Positions 12,146-24,335 are shown, counted from the stretch's first letter. The stretch is DNA of 64,000 bases from Calonectria ilicicola (GCA_020809705.1 CP085833.1:4154001-4218000), one strand, 5' to 3'. Program-made: numbers and translations. The notes: generated by a model from the letters alone, not told the origin.

Positions 12146-14389
12146 ATGGATCCTCTCTCGATTGTGTCGGCCTCAGCCGGCGTAATAAGCGGTGTCGCTA
12201 AAGCGTCTTTAGTCCTGTTCCAGTTTTCACGAGACTTTCGTGACAGTGGGGATGACTTGGTGCAAATGGCTGACGAGCTGAGGGCTCTCGCCGCCATCGT
12301 TGATTCGCTATCGAGTACCTTGACGCGTAACAAGGGTGCTGTTATGGCAGAGCCTCTTCTTGAACAGATTGACAGCACTTTGTCTGGGTGTTCATTGGTT
12401 GTCGAGCAGGTTTCGGAGAGCCTTCAGAAGTATCAGCGCGATACTGCTTGGACTAAAGCAAAATGGCCACTGTATGGGCATGATGACGTGAAAAAGCTAT
12501 GCGAGAGCATCAAAGTTTACAATCTAGCCCTTTCTGTTAGTCTTCAAGCTGTATCTCTGTGAGTTCCAAGTCACGTTTCCCTTGTTATTAGGCATAAGTA
12601 CTAAAACGCGATAAGTAATCTTGGACAAGATATCAAGGATGACACTGATAAGATCAAAATCGGAATAGGAGAAGTTAAACTTGCTACCGATGAAATCTTG
12701 GCCAAAGTTGACTCGATTCGTCAAATGGGCGCTCGGCCTTCTGCAGCCAATGCTCAAGTCCAGCAATGGATAGATGACATCTCGATGCTGAGCAACTACG
12801 CAGAATCAACCTACAAAGCCACCATTTTAGACGCCGACGATTTCATGGAACGAGAAAAATTGCCACCTGTACCCGGCTCATCCAGGGCGACTTCCCTACA
12901 TGAATCAGATAAATTGTCGCCCGCAGCTGAAGACGCCAGGTCATCGCCTCCAGATTATTCACGGGACAACACATTTGAAGAAAAGAGCGCTACGTCGACT
13001 TCAAATTCAGCGTCCAGGAAAGAGATGAAAGAAGTTAATACTGAAAATAAAAAAGATAGCCTAGTTAATCTGTCAAAGCTGATAGGATCGGATGATGCCT
13101 CACGACCCGTACTCAGTCACACTGAACCCCCACCACGCAAGCTGCCTCAAGTAGCTCTGAATAATAAGGTATCATCCGAAATATCTTTATCATTCAGTGG
13201 ACTCCAGTTCATATCCGATAAAATTGCATCCGTGGCATTGGCGGCGAGGCCAGATCAAGAGACTATGAAGGAATCTCAAGCCAGGAGGCAACTGTTAAAC
13301 GAAGCTGCGCGTCGGGATCTGGATGACAAATTTTACCACATTAGCAAATGGACGTCTGGAAGAGACATCCGTGAATTTGTGGCCCAGGGCGCAGATATAC
13401 ACGGCCATCATTCCGGTACTACGTATGCTTCGTCGGCCCTTACTCTTGCACTGGTGCATAACAACAACGATTGCCTGTATGCATTATTACAATGTGGAGC
13501 AACTGCTTACTCGCCCTTGGATCATAAAATCGAGTCGAGAGAGAATCCTTATAAGCCTTGGGATTTTAATGAGCCTTTTCATTACGCTGTTGCTAAAAAC
13601 AACGAAGAGGCCGTTTGGGCCTTGGTGGCCGCTGATGCACTCAAGGGTTTGTTTCGCGGCGACACTCTCTACAACCTCTTCAAGGCTTTATGCGAAGAAC
13701 CATGCAAAGACATGAAGAAACGTGTCAGGATTTTAAAGTTTATCATGGCAAATGGGTTAGATGTCAAAAAGAGATACGGCGATGATAGGTTTCTCGACGA
13801 CATATATCCTTTGCAAGAAGCCTTGAGCACTTGGCGAGATAAGAGTAACAAAATCGTAAATCCCCTCGTAAAAGTCTTCTTAGATGCGGGAGCAACTATC
13901 AACTTTGACTCAGCCTGGGGTCACCCCTGCGAGTATGCAGCAAGAACAAATAATGTGAAGTTATTGAACTGGGTGGCCCCTCAGTTCCACAACCAAAACA
14001 GCAAAATGTGGGCAAATTCAATCTGCATCGCAGCTAACACTGCGTCGTTTGATGCCTTTAGAATTTTGGCAATGGAACCCTATGCTAGAAATGACAATTT
14101 GCATATGATTGTCATGAAGCATATACTCAATCATACTGATCGAATTACAGCCCATCACCTTGAAGCGGCTGTTCAAATCATCCTGCAATGTCGTGGTCGT
14201 AAGGCCCTAGACCAGCGGGTATATGTCGAGTATACAGCAAAGCGCAATTTTCTGGGCAGATGCTTAAATGTCAGAGAGAATGTCTCGGTCTTGGAACTAG
14301 TAGATAGAATCCAGACTCCGCGAGGAGTGTCGCGCACCAAGATCAAGAAGCAACTGATGGAGATCCGACCCTATGGGCCACGACATTAG
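12146..14389 (+). CDS. HeLo-like N-terminal domain + ankyrin-repeat protein
   Basis: Two exons: 12146-12558 and 12616-14389, 728 residues; the intron has a GTGAGT donor and TACTAAA branch. The N-terminus, beginning MDPLSIVSASAGVISGVAKA, is the fungal helical N-terminal domain of STAND/NLR proteins (HeLo-like/PigL_N type), about residues 1-200, with a helix-rich downstream part. A polar linker of about 100 residues (Ser, Glu, Lys-rich) follows, then degenerate ankyrin-type repeats from about 390 to 560 (pattern ALTLALVHNNNDCLYALLQCGA and later repeats). No NACHT or NB-ARC ATPase motif lies between them, so this is a minimal effector-plus-repeat layout rather than a full NLR. By family, HeLo-like domains act in fungal programmed cell death and non-self recognition; that role here is inference. 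The start is the second Met of the open frame because the HeLo-like consensus begins there. A perfect T18/A14 tract starts 4 nt after the stop. Confidence 0.8.
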
Positions 14390-14392
14390 TGG

Positions 14393-14424
<32 letters not shown>
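14393..14424. repeat. Perfect T18-A14 homopolymer palindrome
   Basis: Eighteen T (14393-14410) are followed directly by fourteen A (14411-14424). The tract begins four bases after the stop codon of the HeLo-like/ankyrin gene, so it would lie in the 3' UTR and could fold into an A/U hairpin. It may also be a slippage-prone assembly feature. Confidence 0.9.
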
Positions 14425-15580
14425 GATTAAAGCTCTTCTAAATTCATATTTAATGTAATACATATTATCAAACCTGTACACTACGAGACAATTTGTGGCG
14501 ATAGTCGAACCCTTGTCCTTGAGGTGACTTAGCTGAGGCTTTTGCACGCCACATACGTTTTATGTAGCAGGGCGATATATAGCAAGGTAATAAAGCTGTG
14601 TAAAAGTAGGTTTTCATTGTATACGAGACCAAAGCCTGATACTTCCTTCTATAAAATTTCTTTACTAATTTAAACAAGTGGATGAACGGACTATTGTGAC
14701 CTGTTGGGCTTCTGGGATTGTCTCTGATCCCAAGGAATGAGCGCGTTCTCTTGCTGTGAGGGAGTCCGTGGTACAATTTCCTATCGTGTCCCAATAGTAC
14801 ACCTGGATTTTTATTCAGTTGAAATAATATAAACTAGGAGTAATATTTGTATTGGTGAATAGGAAATTGGCTATTTATGTCCGTACTTCGGTGGCGACTT
14901 GTTGATATCGCAAAAGCAGCTACTCGAGGGATGGGACTGGCAGCTTTGTGCAGGCCCGTAACCTTGGGGTGCATTGGTGCACCGGATAGGTATAGACTGG
15001 CGCATTCCATATCTATTTTTAAATTTTGAGGTTGAGCTCTGCGTTGTTCTTGGCAGTCATCATTTGTCCGACGTCTCAGCCTGATTTTGAACTGCAAGCC
15101 AATCGCAACCATTACCAAAGCTATATCGCAAATCCACCAATAATGATATTGCACCGGCCCCATAACTGGGCCCAGATGTAAGCCATGCATTGACCTGAGT
15201 TCTGGCGCCCTCTAGCTGGTCTTGAATTGGACTCAGCTGCATAAGACCTTCGCTCTCCAACTTTGCATAATGTGCAACTCTCATCGATGTCTCAGACCAC
15301 AGCCTTGCGGATCACTTGCAGCTTAGTCAACATTCTCACATACTTAAATAGGATTAATCTCGCCTCTCCATTTCTTTTTATTTCTTTAGCCTTAGATCTA
15401 ACAATCCATCAGGCCGGCACGATTTATTAATCTACAACATCAGAAGAAAACGGGCGAATACACCCATTAACACCAGTTTTCAAAATAAAACAAGAATCGC
15501 GATATCTGAAAAATTTCCTAGATTTATAGATGGTATCCAACCCAACGGTTTCTCTGCAATTCGACGTGGCTGTCTGAAAT
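14425..15580. other. Intergenic, no supported gene
   Basis: AT-rich sequence between the ankyrin gene and the DUF6536 gene. Minus-strand frames at 14468-14794 and 14834-15190 have no recognisable domain and no plausible continuation. The part near 15350-15580 is AT-rich with CT stretches, compatible with a promoter for the next gene. Confidence 0.5.
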
Positions 15581-17842
15581 ATGTCAAGTCCCAGTTTCGC
15601 CAGGATTTTGCGAAATATGGATTCATGCGAGGTACCTTGCGCAGATACTGCGCCTCTCTGTTGTCCATATAACGAAAGATTAAATGAAACATCTGAGACG
15701 TCAAAGCTAGCCGCACTCAAGAATTATTTTCGTGGATGGCGGTCTGGTCTTGCCATCGCTACCTCCGCAGCAGCCTTGGTCGCGATTTTCAATGGAGTAT
15801 TCCTTATTGTTGTCTACCCAAGGCTTGATATGTCTAGCCAATACCCTGGTGAAGGATACCTCTTTATTGGGGACTGTTCTACAGCGAAGCAATATAGCTT
15901 ATGGCTACACCTCGCTATTAATGTTTTGGCCACCATACTGCTTGGCGCTGGTAACTATATGCAACAGGTGTTGACTGGGCCAACGCGACAAGAAATTGAC
16001 CGTGCCCATGAAAAAAATGCAATGGCTAGAAATAGGCGTTCTATCATTTCGCAACCTCAGAAAATTTCCCAGGAAAAGAGTCTCTGCTTGGGCTATACTG
16101 GCACTTAGCTCATTTCCCATTCACCTGCTGTGCGGAATGACTATTCTCGAATCAAAACCTATGGATCGCTAATGAATAAATCAATAGCTATAATTCAGTT
16201 ATATCTTTTGAAACCGGTGCCAATGATATCGTCGCGTATGTGGCTACAATGAAGGACCTCAACGCTTCGTCCCTTACAAGGAACGCCGGCGACATCAAGG
16301 ACTTTCAAAGGATCGAGAAGAATGACTGCTTCTCTGACTATGATAAAAAGTTTATCTCCAAATGGGGTGATGTGATCTTTATCCTCAATGACACGAGTGA
16401 AAATCTCTGGGGCAACATATCATCCTGGGCAATTCAGCTCTATGCTTTTGACGACATTTCGAAATGCACCGGTATTACATGCCACTTTGACAACATCACT
16501 GCAAATAATTGGATGATGAACATTCCACCGTTGACATCCAACTCCGACGCGACCTTTTATAAGAATGTCACCACTGGCGACCAAAGACAAGTAACAGTGG
16601 AATACTGTCTTGGAAAGCCTACAGAAGAGCACTGTAAAGTTATTGTGAACCTCTACCTCTTCTATGTCGTCATCGCGTGCAATACTTTGAAGCTTGTGGG
16701 GTTAGCTTTGACATGGTTATGCTTGAGCAATCGGCCTCTCCTGACTATCGGAGGTCTGTTTTGGTTTATTTGTAGCTGGGCATTGCTAACAAAAAGTTTA
16801 GACGCAATAGCTTCGTTTCTTCAATATCCGGACCCAGCGACTAAGGGTATCTCTTTTATGCGTAAAACCGGACCTCGCCGAGAGTTGTCTTGGGAACCAG
16901 GACCTCGAGCTTGGGTTCCGGAAAAGCTTCGCTGGGCTACAGGGCTACCATTAATTACATTCATCACAGTAGTCCTGTAATATATCCGACTATACAATAT
17001 ATTTACTCGAAACTGATGAAATAATAGAAGTTTTATCGTACTCTGGGTAGTTTTTTGTTTTTTGATACTGGGTGTCCAAAACATAGACCATCCGAGTCTT
17101 GTCAAATTTTGGGACAGGGGTTTCGGGCAAGTCAGTTTTGACTCTCTGATCTCATTTGGATCCAGTAACCCTAATAACGTGGTGCTTGTTTCCAACTTGC
17201 CTCAGTTGATCATATCTATTCTTTACACGACGTTCAACAGTATATGGACCGCCATGCTGGCGGAGGTTGAATGGAATAGTTATGGGGAAAAGCACAAGGG
17301 CCTTCGCACAACATGCCCGGTAGGAGAGCAACGAAGGACTTATTGGCTATCACTTCCATTGGTAGGTTCATTTCCCAAAAAAAAACTCAATAGGGGTTGC
17401 ATGCATCCGTGATTTCGCTAAGGATTTGGTTCGTGGTTTTTAGAGATATGGATGCCCTCTCATGATCTTGTCCGCTATTCTTCATTGGTCAGTCTCACAG
17501 TCGATATTCATTGTCAGGTTGGTCGCATACCATAACGGGAAAGAGAGCGATGAAAATGTTGTTACATGTGGCTTCTCCCCTATTGGCATCATCTTTACTA
17601 TTATTCTAGGATTATTGCTTATTTTTGGCACTGTTGGAGGGGCTTTAAGGCCACTAGTCATGGCAATACCCAATGGCGGAACTTGCTCTGCCGTGGTGAG
17701 CGCAGCGTGTCATGGGCCAGAGAATGATGAGAACACGGCCTTGGAGCTAGTCAGATGGGGGGTTTTGCCGGAAGAGGATCACTGTGCTTTTACAAGCAGT
17801 TTGGATGTGCAGGCACCCGAGCACGGCAAATGGTACAATTAA
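15581..17842 (+). pseudogene. DUF6536 fungal multi-pass membrane protein, single-base frameshift
   Basis: Four exons are apparent: 15581-16129, 16188-16976, 17028-17361 and 17444-17842. The N-terminal block GWRSGLAIATSAAALVAIFN, the NYMQQVLTGPTRQEIDRAHEK block, the middle LNLYLFYVV-type membrane segments, the FGQVSFDSL block and the YGCPLMILSAILHWSVSQSI block are those I associate with DUF6536, a family of unknown function in Pezizomycotina. Exon 1 is 549 nt, one more than the phase of the downstream exons allows. The extra base sits in the A7 run 16011-16017: upstream the frame reads AHEK and then loses homology, while removing one A gives MQWLEIG and restores the family pattern up to the next splice site. 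As read, translation stops at 16106-16108 after about 175 residues. The change may be a real inactivation or a homopolymer sequencing error. All three introns look intact, which favours a recent change or an error. Confidence 0.8.
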
Positions 17843-18399
17843 AACCTGGCAATCTATACCGATAAAAATATTTAAGTATTTATGTCGGTGATAAAATTGA
17901 ATCGTTAATGTATATTACCTGTCAAGTCATAATAAGTACCAAACCGTATGCGAGAAGAATGCCAGAGCTCACTTAACCAGCGAACATTTTAAACGCAGCC
18001 ATTTCTCATAAGGTGCCCGCAATGCAACTCCAGCAAATAATCAAGGATTCATAGATATATACCATTAACTTTGAATAGACAGTAATATCGAGATGGCACA
18101 TTCTCATATTAAAAAGAACAACGCTGGGTTGATGAGATTCCCATTTATCCCGTTAGTGCGTATAGCAAGCTCCGGCTCTCCGGGAATTTCCCGGCCTAAT
18201 TTTTTTTTCTTGCGCATCGCGACCCGCCCGCAAGCCAATCCCCCAGAGCGCATTACTACTGAGCACCCGCCATTAATAATTACGCCATTCCGCCATGGTT
18301 GTATAGCTTCCTCCAATTCCTCGCCGGGCCAAATACGAATCGAATACCCTCATCAAAATCACATTACGCACATACGCACCCGCCCGAGACGCAGCCGCA
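17843..18399. other. Intergenic / promoter of cytochrome c heme lyase
   Basis: AT-rich 3' flank of the DUF6536 gene, then C-rich sequence leading into the heme lyase start. The 113-codon plus-strand frame at 18093-18434 overlaps that start and shows no domain, so it is not called. Confidence 0.5.
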
Positions 18400-19324
18400 A
18401 TGGCCGACAACACGCAGTCCGCTTGTCCCGTTGACCACAAGACTCGCGATGCCTGGATCGCCCAGGCCCGCGATGTCGAGGCCCAAAGGGTTCAGGCCCA
18501 AGCCCAGATCCAGTCCTCCGCCTCGCAGCCCGCGGTGTGTCCCGTCGACCACACGAAGCGCCCCGAATCCAAATCGTGGTCCCAGACATTGACGTCGTAC
18601 ATTCCCTGGGGCTCATCGTCGTCGGCTGCCGCCAACCCCGCGACGCCCTCACCCTCACCCTCGCAGTTTACAAAGAGCGGACTCGGCTTGGACCGAGAGG
18701 TTTCGACAATCCCCCGAACGAGCGGCAATGCTCCCGTGTGTCCCGTCGATCACGGCGGCGCCGAGCCTCCCAAGCCCGCCAACCATGAGATGGAGTCGGG
18801 CTTGGATCCCTCAGGCAAATGGGTCTACCCCTCGGAGAAGATGTTCTTTGACGCCATGAAGCGCAAGGGTTATGACGCCCGGGTGGCCGACATGAAGACT
18901 GTCGTCCCCATCCACAACGCTGTCAATGAGCGAGCCTGGAAGGAGATTAAGCAATGGGAGGCTCCCTACCTCGCCGGCACGACGTAAGCCCCTCTTTGTC
19001 TCTCGTCTTTTCTCTCTAGAGCATCACCAACTAACCCTCTCCCCTCTTAGATGCGACGGCCCCAAGCTCGATTCCTTTGCCAACAAGAGCGACCGCATGA
19101 CCCCGACCGCCCGCATCAACACCATTCTGGGCTTTACGGCGCCCTTTGACCGTCACGACTGGGTCATTGACCGCTGCGGCACCAAGGTTGAATACGTCAT
19201 CGACTTCTACGCCGGCCGACCTGACGGCAAGGGCGGGCCCAGCTTTTACCTCGACGTGCGACCGAAGCTGAACACTTGGGAGGGCGTCAAGATGCGAGCT
19301 ATGCGCTGGGCCTGGTTGGCTTAG
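18400..19324 (+). CDS. CYC3: Holocytochrome c synthase (cytochrome c heme lyase)
   Basis: Catalyses covalent attachment of heme to apocytochrome c in the mitochondrial intermembrane space. Two exons, 18400-18983 and 19051-19324, give 285 residues. Three CPV heme-regulatory motifs lie in the N-terminal half (Cys 9, 47 and 114, each within CPVDH), separated by a Ser/Pro/Ala-rich linker. The conserved domain begins near residue 139 with GKWVYPSEKMFFDAMKRKG; VPIHNAVNERAWKEI contains the presumed heme-ligating His (about residue 172). The C-terminal part TPTARINTILGFTAPFDRHD with GTKVEYVIDFY is highly conserved. The specificity (cytochrome c versus c1) is not certain from sequence alone. No cleavable presequence is expected for this family. 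The gene is convergent with the RUS-family gene (372 bp between stops). Confidence 0.93.
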
Positions 19325-19696
19325 ACGAGAGGAACAAGAGCAGGAAAAAAAATAATGACTGCATGTTGGATTAAACAAAAAAGGCGGGCACGATGTATGA
19401 TACCATTTGGCGTTGGGAAAAAATAACTGTACAACATGGGATAGAAGGGATGTGTGACGGGTCTGGATGGCTCTGCTGAACAAAATCTCCAATGTATTAT
19501 TTTTCAAGCCTGTTGCTTGACTGATCTCATCACTTCCTCGTAAGGGAATACCAGTTCCAAAATATTCGAGGGCATTCAAGCCACTCACCAAAATCTATTC
19601 ATGATACATTTCTTAGACACTTTTCCCAAGTCCATGCTGTGAGAGGAAGCATTCGTCTCTCTCAGTCCCTTCAACTCCATCAATCCCCGCCCACAC
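19325..19696. terminator. Shared 3' region of convergent heme lyase and RUS genes
   Basis: 372 bp between two converging stop codons. It contains A-rich tracts at about 19348-19382 that probably belong to the heme lyase 3' UTR. No coding feature is seen. Confidence 0.45.
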
Positions 19697-21268
19697 TCAC
19701 TGCTCCTTCTTGGTCTGAGTATGAGCTGTAAGTCGGACTGGTGCCCCAGTCTCCAGCGCTTGCGCCTCCAAGTTCCACCCCTTCGCGGCCATGGCCTCCC
19801 ACAAATCGGGGTCATTGAACCGCTTCTGGTAGTTGTCCCAGCCCTCTCGGCCTGTCTTCGCAGCCGTAGGGTCTTGCTCAAACCACGCGGCAGCTCGGGA
19901 GCCCTTGCCAACAAAGATGCGGTCCAACTCCGACGTGTAGCCAGCGCGAGGGTGCATGAGCCAAGCCATTTCCATGGCTTTGAACCAAGATCGGATGACG
20001 TGGATGGGCTCGGCTCCTTTCCAGAGCGAGATCTTGATCGGCGTGGGAGAGTAGCGAGCATGAGACCAGACAAAATGGGTGTAAAAGGGGCCGTCCACAG
20101 TGGCAATGTTAATGCGCGGATGGCTGCCACCCATGGCATCCCGATAGCTTTCAGCCATCTCAATCCTGGCGACAGATCGGTTATGGCGGTTGCGCACGAC
20201 GGGGTTCCAGAAGATGATGTTTTCCCGACGGGCGACTTCCTTCGGGCTCAACACCTTTTCCGACTTGAGGTACTCCTCGAAGAGAATGGTGGCTCGTTGG
20301 CGATTCAGCGTTGTCATACAGACGCTGCGGACGCCGAGATAGTTCATCCAGAGATGAGCGAAAACGAGACCAATCATCAAGCACAGCACGCTATTGTGGT
20401 CCTCGACGCATCGGACCAGGAGCGTCCCGACCAAGAGCCCAATAAGTCCCACGGCAGTTTCCTGGCTGGCCTCCTTTGCGTTCAACTCCGCCAAGTTGTC
20501 GTGCTTGGCAAAGTGAACGCTCAGAGCCGCCTTGCTTGCGCCGGCCGAGACACCGCAGAGGGCCCCAAGAGCTTCGCCGGTGGTCAGGGCCAAAATTTTG
20601 CCCCAGGGCCCAAGCAGCGGACTGTAGAGCTCAAGGAAGAAGGCCGTGTCATTAAAGAGGTCGGCCAGGAACCTGAACTTTTTGGCGTCAGGCTCAATGC
20701 GAAGGCCAAACTGCTGGGCGAAGACAATGGTTGCGATTCTGGACACGGCGTCCTTCAAGATCGTCAACAGCAATGCGAAAGTCGCCGATGAGTTGGCATC
20801 GCCAACTCCAAGGCCCTGGAGGAGGGCTCGATTCGCCAAGAGGGCAGTGATGGTGGAGAAAAAGGCTTGGAGGGAGTCAAAGGTTTGATAGGCCAGATAG
20901 TCTTCAGAAACAGAGTGCGGGAATCCAACAGGCAAGAAGCAATCAAACAGAACCTTGCGCCATTCGCGCATGGATCTGAAAAAGTGATGACTGGACTTGT
21001 TACGGTCCAAAACCTGATTGAGATGACGATTAGTTGGTGTGTTCAAACAGCAATCACCAAAAAGCAATCATACCTGGACAATGACGTTGTCTTGGGTATG
21101 CTTCCAGCGCTGGGTCACATGCCCGGACTTGTCGAGCTCTTGAATCACCACATCACGGCCCTGCCCAAGAAAAGAGGTGAGACCCTCGTGCTCTGGCTCG
21201 TGAGAAGCTGGGTCGCGGGAATCGCAATCGGCGCGGGCGCTTGGCCCCAAGACTGGACTGAGGCTCAT
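19697..21268 (-). CDS. RUS (root UVB-sensitive) / DUF647 family protein
   Basis: Two exons: 21268-21074 and 21013-19697, 503 residues; the intron has a GTATGA donor and TCAG acceptor. The N-terminal part contains a VTQRWKHTQDNVIVQ block that the splice joins to VLDRNKSS. The DUF647 core follows: FDCFLPVGFPHSVSEDYLAY, a Gly/Ala-rich region with membrane-like segments around FALLLTILKDA, DLFNDTAFFLELYSPL, and the NLAELNAKEASQETAV block. The variable C-terminal third includes TLNRQRATILFEEYL. In plants RUS1/RUS2 act in UV-B sensing and vitamin B6-linked homeostasis; the fungal role is unknown. The ATG at 21268 is preferred because the upstream in-frame extension starts at a non-ATG codon. Confidence 0.9.
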
Positions 21269-21939
21269 GCCTCTGAGGTGTTCTGTGACGGAAGGGAGCT
21301 GTAGCGGCAACGTAACGAGGAGCAAAACCCGCCAGCGCGTGCATTTGGGGGAAGACGAGTTGAGTGAGTGAATGAATGCCGTCACAGTGCACGGATAAAC
21401 TTTGTTCGTAGCGAACAGGGGATGCGAGTTGAAACACGAGGAGCGAGGGCGTCAAAGCAGAAGAAGATGCTACGTTGAGAAGTGGGAGATGTGAGACATG
21501 GTGTCAAGATACCGCTGTATGAAGTCAAAAATGTAGCCTGCGTGTGTGACAAACAAACATTCGCTGCCAGCTGTCGTCACTGCGCACCCGTTTGATTCAC
21601 ACAGCTGCAGCTGGCGGCAATCAATGCTGTGGCACCAGGCAAAGCCCCCGAAAAAAAGGTAGCAAGGCGTTTGTAGTGGGCGTTTGCGCTGGGCGTTTGC
21701 ATTGAGCCTCCCCCTCATTTTTCACAGCTCCCGATATCGTCTTGTTGTTGCTGGTGCGCCATGTGTCACTGATTACCCTGCATCCCAAGCTCACCACCTA
21801 CAAGGGCACGCAATCACTCCGCCAAACAGAAACTTGCAATGTCGTCAATCAATCAATGAATGCTGAGCGCATGAATCGTCATCAATTTGAGATTATGTAT
21901 ACTTAAAAAAAAAGTAGGTATTTTATTATATGACCCCGT
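21269..21939. promoter_or_regulatory. Promoter of RUS gene and 3' flank of ERG19
   Basis: 671 bp between the RUS start (minus strand) and the ERG19 stop. An A9 run sits at 21906-21914 next to the ERG19 end. No coding frame with a domain was seen. Confidence 0.5.
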
Positions 21940-23190
21940 TTATCGCTTAACGGTCTCACCAGTCTCGCTCACCAAGTACTCCTGTGTCTGGATGGGACCC
22001 TCACCAACGCCTGTCGAAATCACACGGCTAACACCGTCCTTGAGGATAGAGGCAAGGCCGCTTTCGAGCTTAACGCCAGACTTGGCGCTGGCGGCACCCT
22101 CCTTCCAGCCAGAGACCTCACCAAGGGCGCCGTAGAAGGCTCCGAGGATGGTGCTGGCGTTCTCCTCCAGGTAGTAGATGACGCAGTTGGGACCGGCGTC
22201 GAAGGTGTAGGCGGCAATGGTCTTGCCGGCCTTCTCGTTGATGGACTCAACAGCACGGATGGCGGCCTTGGAGACGTCGTTCATGTAGAAGATGGGGGGG
22301 TAGGTGTCGGCGCAGGTAGCGTGGAACGAGTTGGAGTCGCGCATCGTCACCTCGGCAAACTTTCCAAAGTCCTTGTTCTTGATGGCATCCTCCATGGTGT
22401 CCATGTTGGCGGGGACGACGGTCTTGATTCGCTGCTGGAACAGGCCGGAGGTGGCAACAGTCTGCTGCATGCCTGAGCTGGACGACACACCCTTCTTGGC
22501 GGCACTGACAACGAGGATCAGAGCTCGCATGTCGGGCCAGTGGGAAGCCTCAGCAACCAGGTCGGCCTTGGAGTCGGTGCCGTCCTCCTTCTCTCCCATT
22601 CTCCAGGCGACATATCCACCAAATAGACTTCGGCAGGCCGATCCAGAGCCCTGGCGGGCGACGAGGGACAGCTCAGAGGGCGAGTCGGGGAGCTCGTACA
22701 GGAGAGCAATGGCCTTGACCAGGGCAGCGAAACCGGCGGCAGAGGAGGCCAGACCGGCGGCAGTGGGGAAGTTGTTCTCGGAGACGAGCTTCAGGGGGAA
22801 AGTCGACAGCTTGGGCAGCGACGCGTCGGCGGCCTCGAGAGCGGCACGGCGAGAGCGCAGCTCACGGAAGCAGGCCTGGGTTCGGGCACCAGAGATATCG
22901 GAAGCCTCACCGTTGAGGGTCAAGCTGTCGCCGCCGGTGAAGGTGCTCGAGCAGGAGGCGGTGGTGAGGGTTCGGAGATCGGCCTGCGAGAGGGTGACGG
23001 AGAGGGAGCTGTTGGTGGGGAGGTTGAGCTTGGCATCGCGCTTGCCCCAGTACCTGGATATCCAGCGGTTAGACGTGTAATTGAGCCATGAGAAGGAGAA
23101 CAAGAAGCGTCAGGGAATGAGTGCGTACTTGACAACGGCAATGTTGACGGGGGCAGTGGTGCTGGCCCGGTAGACCTTGGTGTCGGCCAT
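21940..23190 (-). CDS. ERG19: Diphosphomevalonate decarboxylase
   Basis: ATP-dependent decarboxylation of mevalonate 5-diphosphate to isopentenyl diphosphate, the last mevalonate-pathway step, feeding ergosterol, dolichol and terpenoid synthesis. Two exons, 23190-23129 and 23053-21940, give 391 residues, the usual fungal length. The splice completes the family start: PVNIAVVK then YWGKRDAKLNLPTNSSLS. The GHMP-kinase ATP loop is FPTAAGLASSAAGFAAL (about residue 118-134), followed by RQGSGSACRSLFGGYVAW and the active-site region ILVVSAAKKGVSSSSGMQQT. The C-terminal GHMP half has YTFDAGPNCVIYYLEE. All expected motifs are intact. The upstream flank is strongly CT-rich on the coding strand (about 23190-23390), typical of a well-expressed fungal gene. 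Confidence 0.96.
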
Positions 23191-24335
23191 TTTTTCTAAT
23201 TGGGGGGTGGGGTAGCTGGGTGAAGGCGAGGAATTGGAGATGGTGAAGACGAAGCCTGAGGGGGAATGCAAGAGGAAGTCTCGCTCGAGGAAAAAGAGAA
23301 ACCCAAATTGGAAAAGGAGACGATAGGTGCCAGCTATAAGTCCAGCTATGTGACCAGTAGTACACCGACTTTGTCGGAGAGGGTCCAAGATAATCTCCCG
23401 GTGGCTTGTCTCTTAGAGGAACCTGGGCAACGAGATGGCAGCTCGATGAGGTTTAGTGCGGGGTTGCGCCCCTCTGCTGGACCCCTGGAGCCCCTCAACA
23501 CCAACGAAACAGCGCCTAGGATATCCCTTGGAAAAATCCACCGAATTTACGGCGCATTTCGATGCTTCGAAACGTTGCGACCCTTCTTGGTTCGCGGTGT
23601 TTCTGGCCTAGATGAGATATAGCTTTCTCGCCCGCCCCCCACCTAATTACACAGATACTGCTGATGTGAGACCTACCAGCGAGAAACAATTCACATTTCA
23701 TGTTTAAACCACCCGAATCCTCCTCATCCGGGCGGCGTATTCGTAATGTGACCAAGCGAAAAAGCATATGTACTGCACTATGTGCAATCCCCGGAGCGCG
23801 AATTAGTGCCTGCATCACCTAGTCTCAGCTATGCGCATGTCTCATCCCTGCCCGCGTATTCTGGACAACAGCCTCGTCTGGGGTTGCCGAACTCGAGTAC
23901 GGATGTGGAGTGGCCCCCGGATGTGGGATGCTTGGTGAGACAAGACGGAAGGATGCTGCAGGATCTCGGCTGCATGTGTGCTGTGCGTTGCGGTGCGGTG
24001 CGCCACCACTGGCAGAATATACGGCCCAGGATACGAATTTCTCTCACAACGATTGCTCCCCGGAAAATGAAACATCAACAACCGGTCTCGCTAGTACAGG
24101 ACACCACTTGTCGGATTGCACCCTTCTTCTAACCGATTTATAAATAAGTAAATATTACATAAGTAAAACAACTGAATAATTTAGCTATCCCCGGATTGCA
24201 TTACTTGAGCCCTTTTCTTGTGCCTAAAGATCTCCAACATTGATGCCAATCATTCCCGATTTCTTATCCGAGTCTTCTAGATGTCATACTATAACCTGCC
24301 AAAACATCCAGCCCTTCTTTAACAAAGAACATCAG
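23191..24335. other. ERG19 promoter and intergenic sequence
   Basis: A CT-rich tract (minus strand) adjoins ERG19. Overlapping frames of up to 118 codons at 23266-24143 have no recognised domain. From about 24150 the sequence becomes AT-rich and enters the decayed repeat island. Confidence 0.5.
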
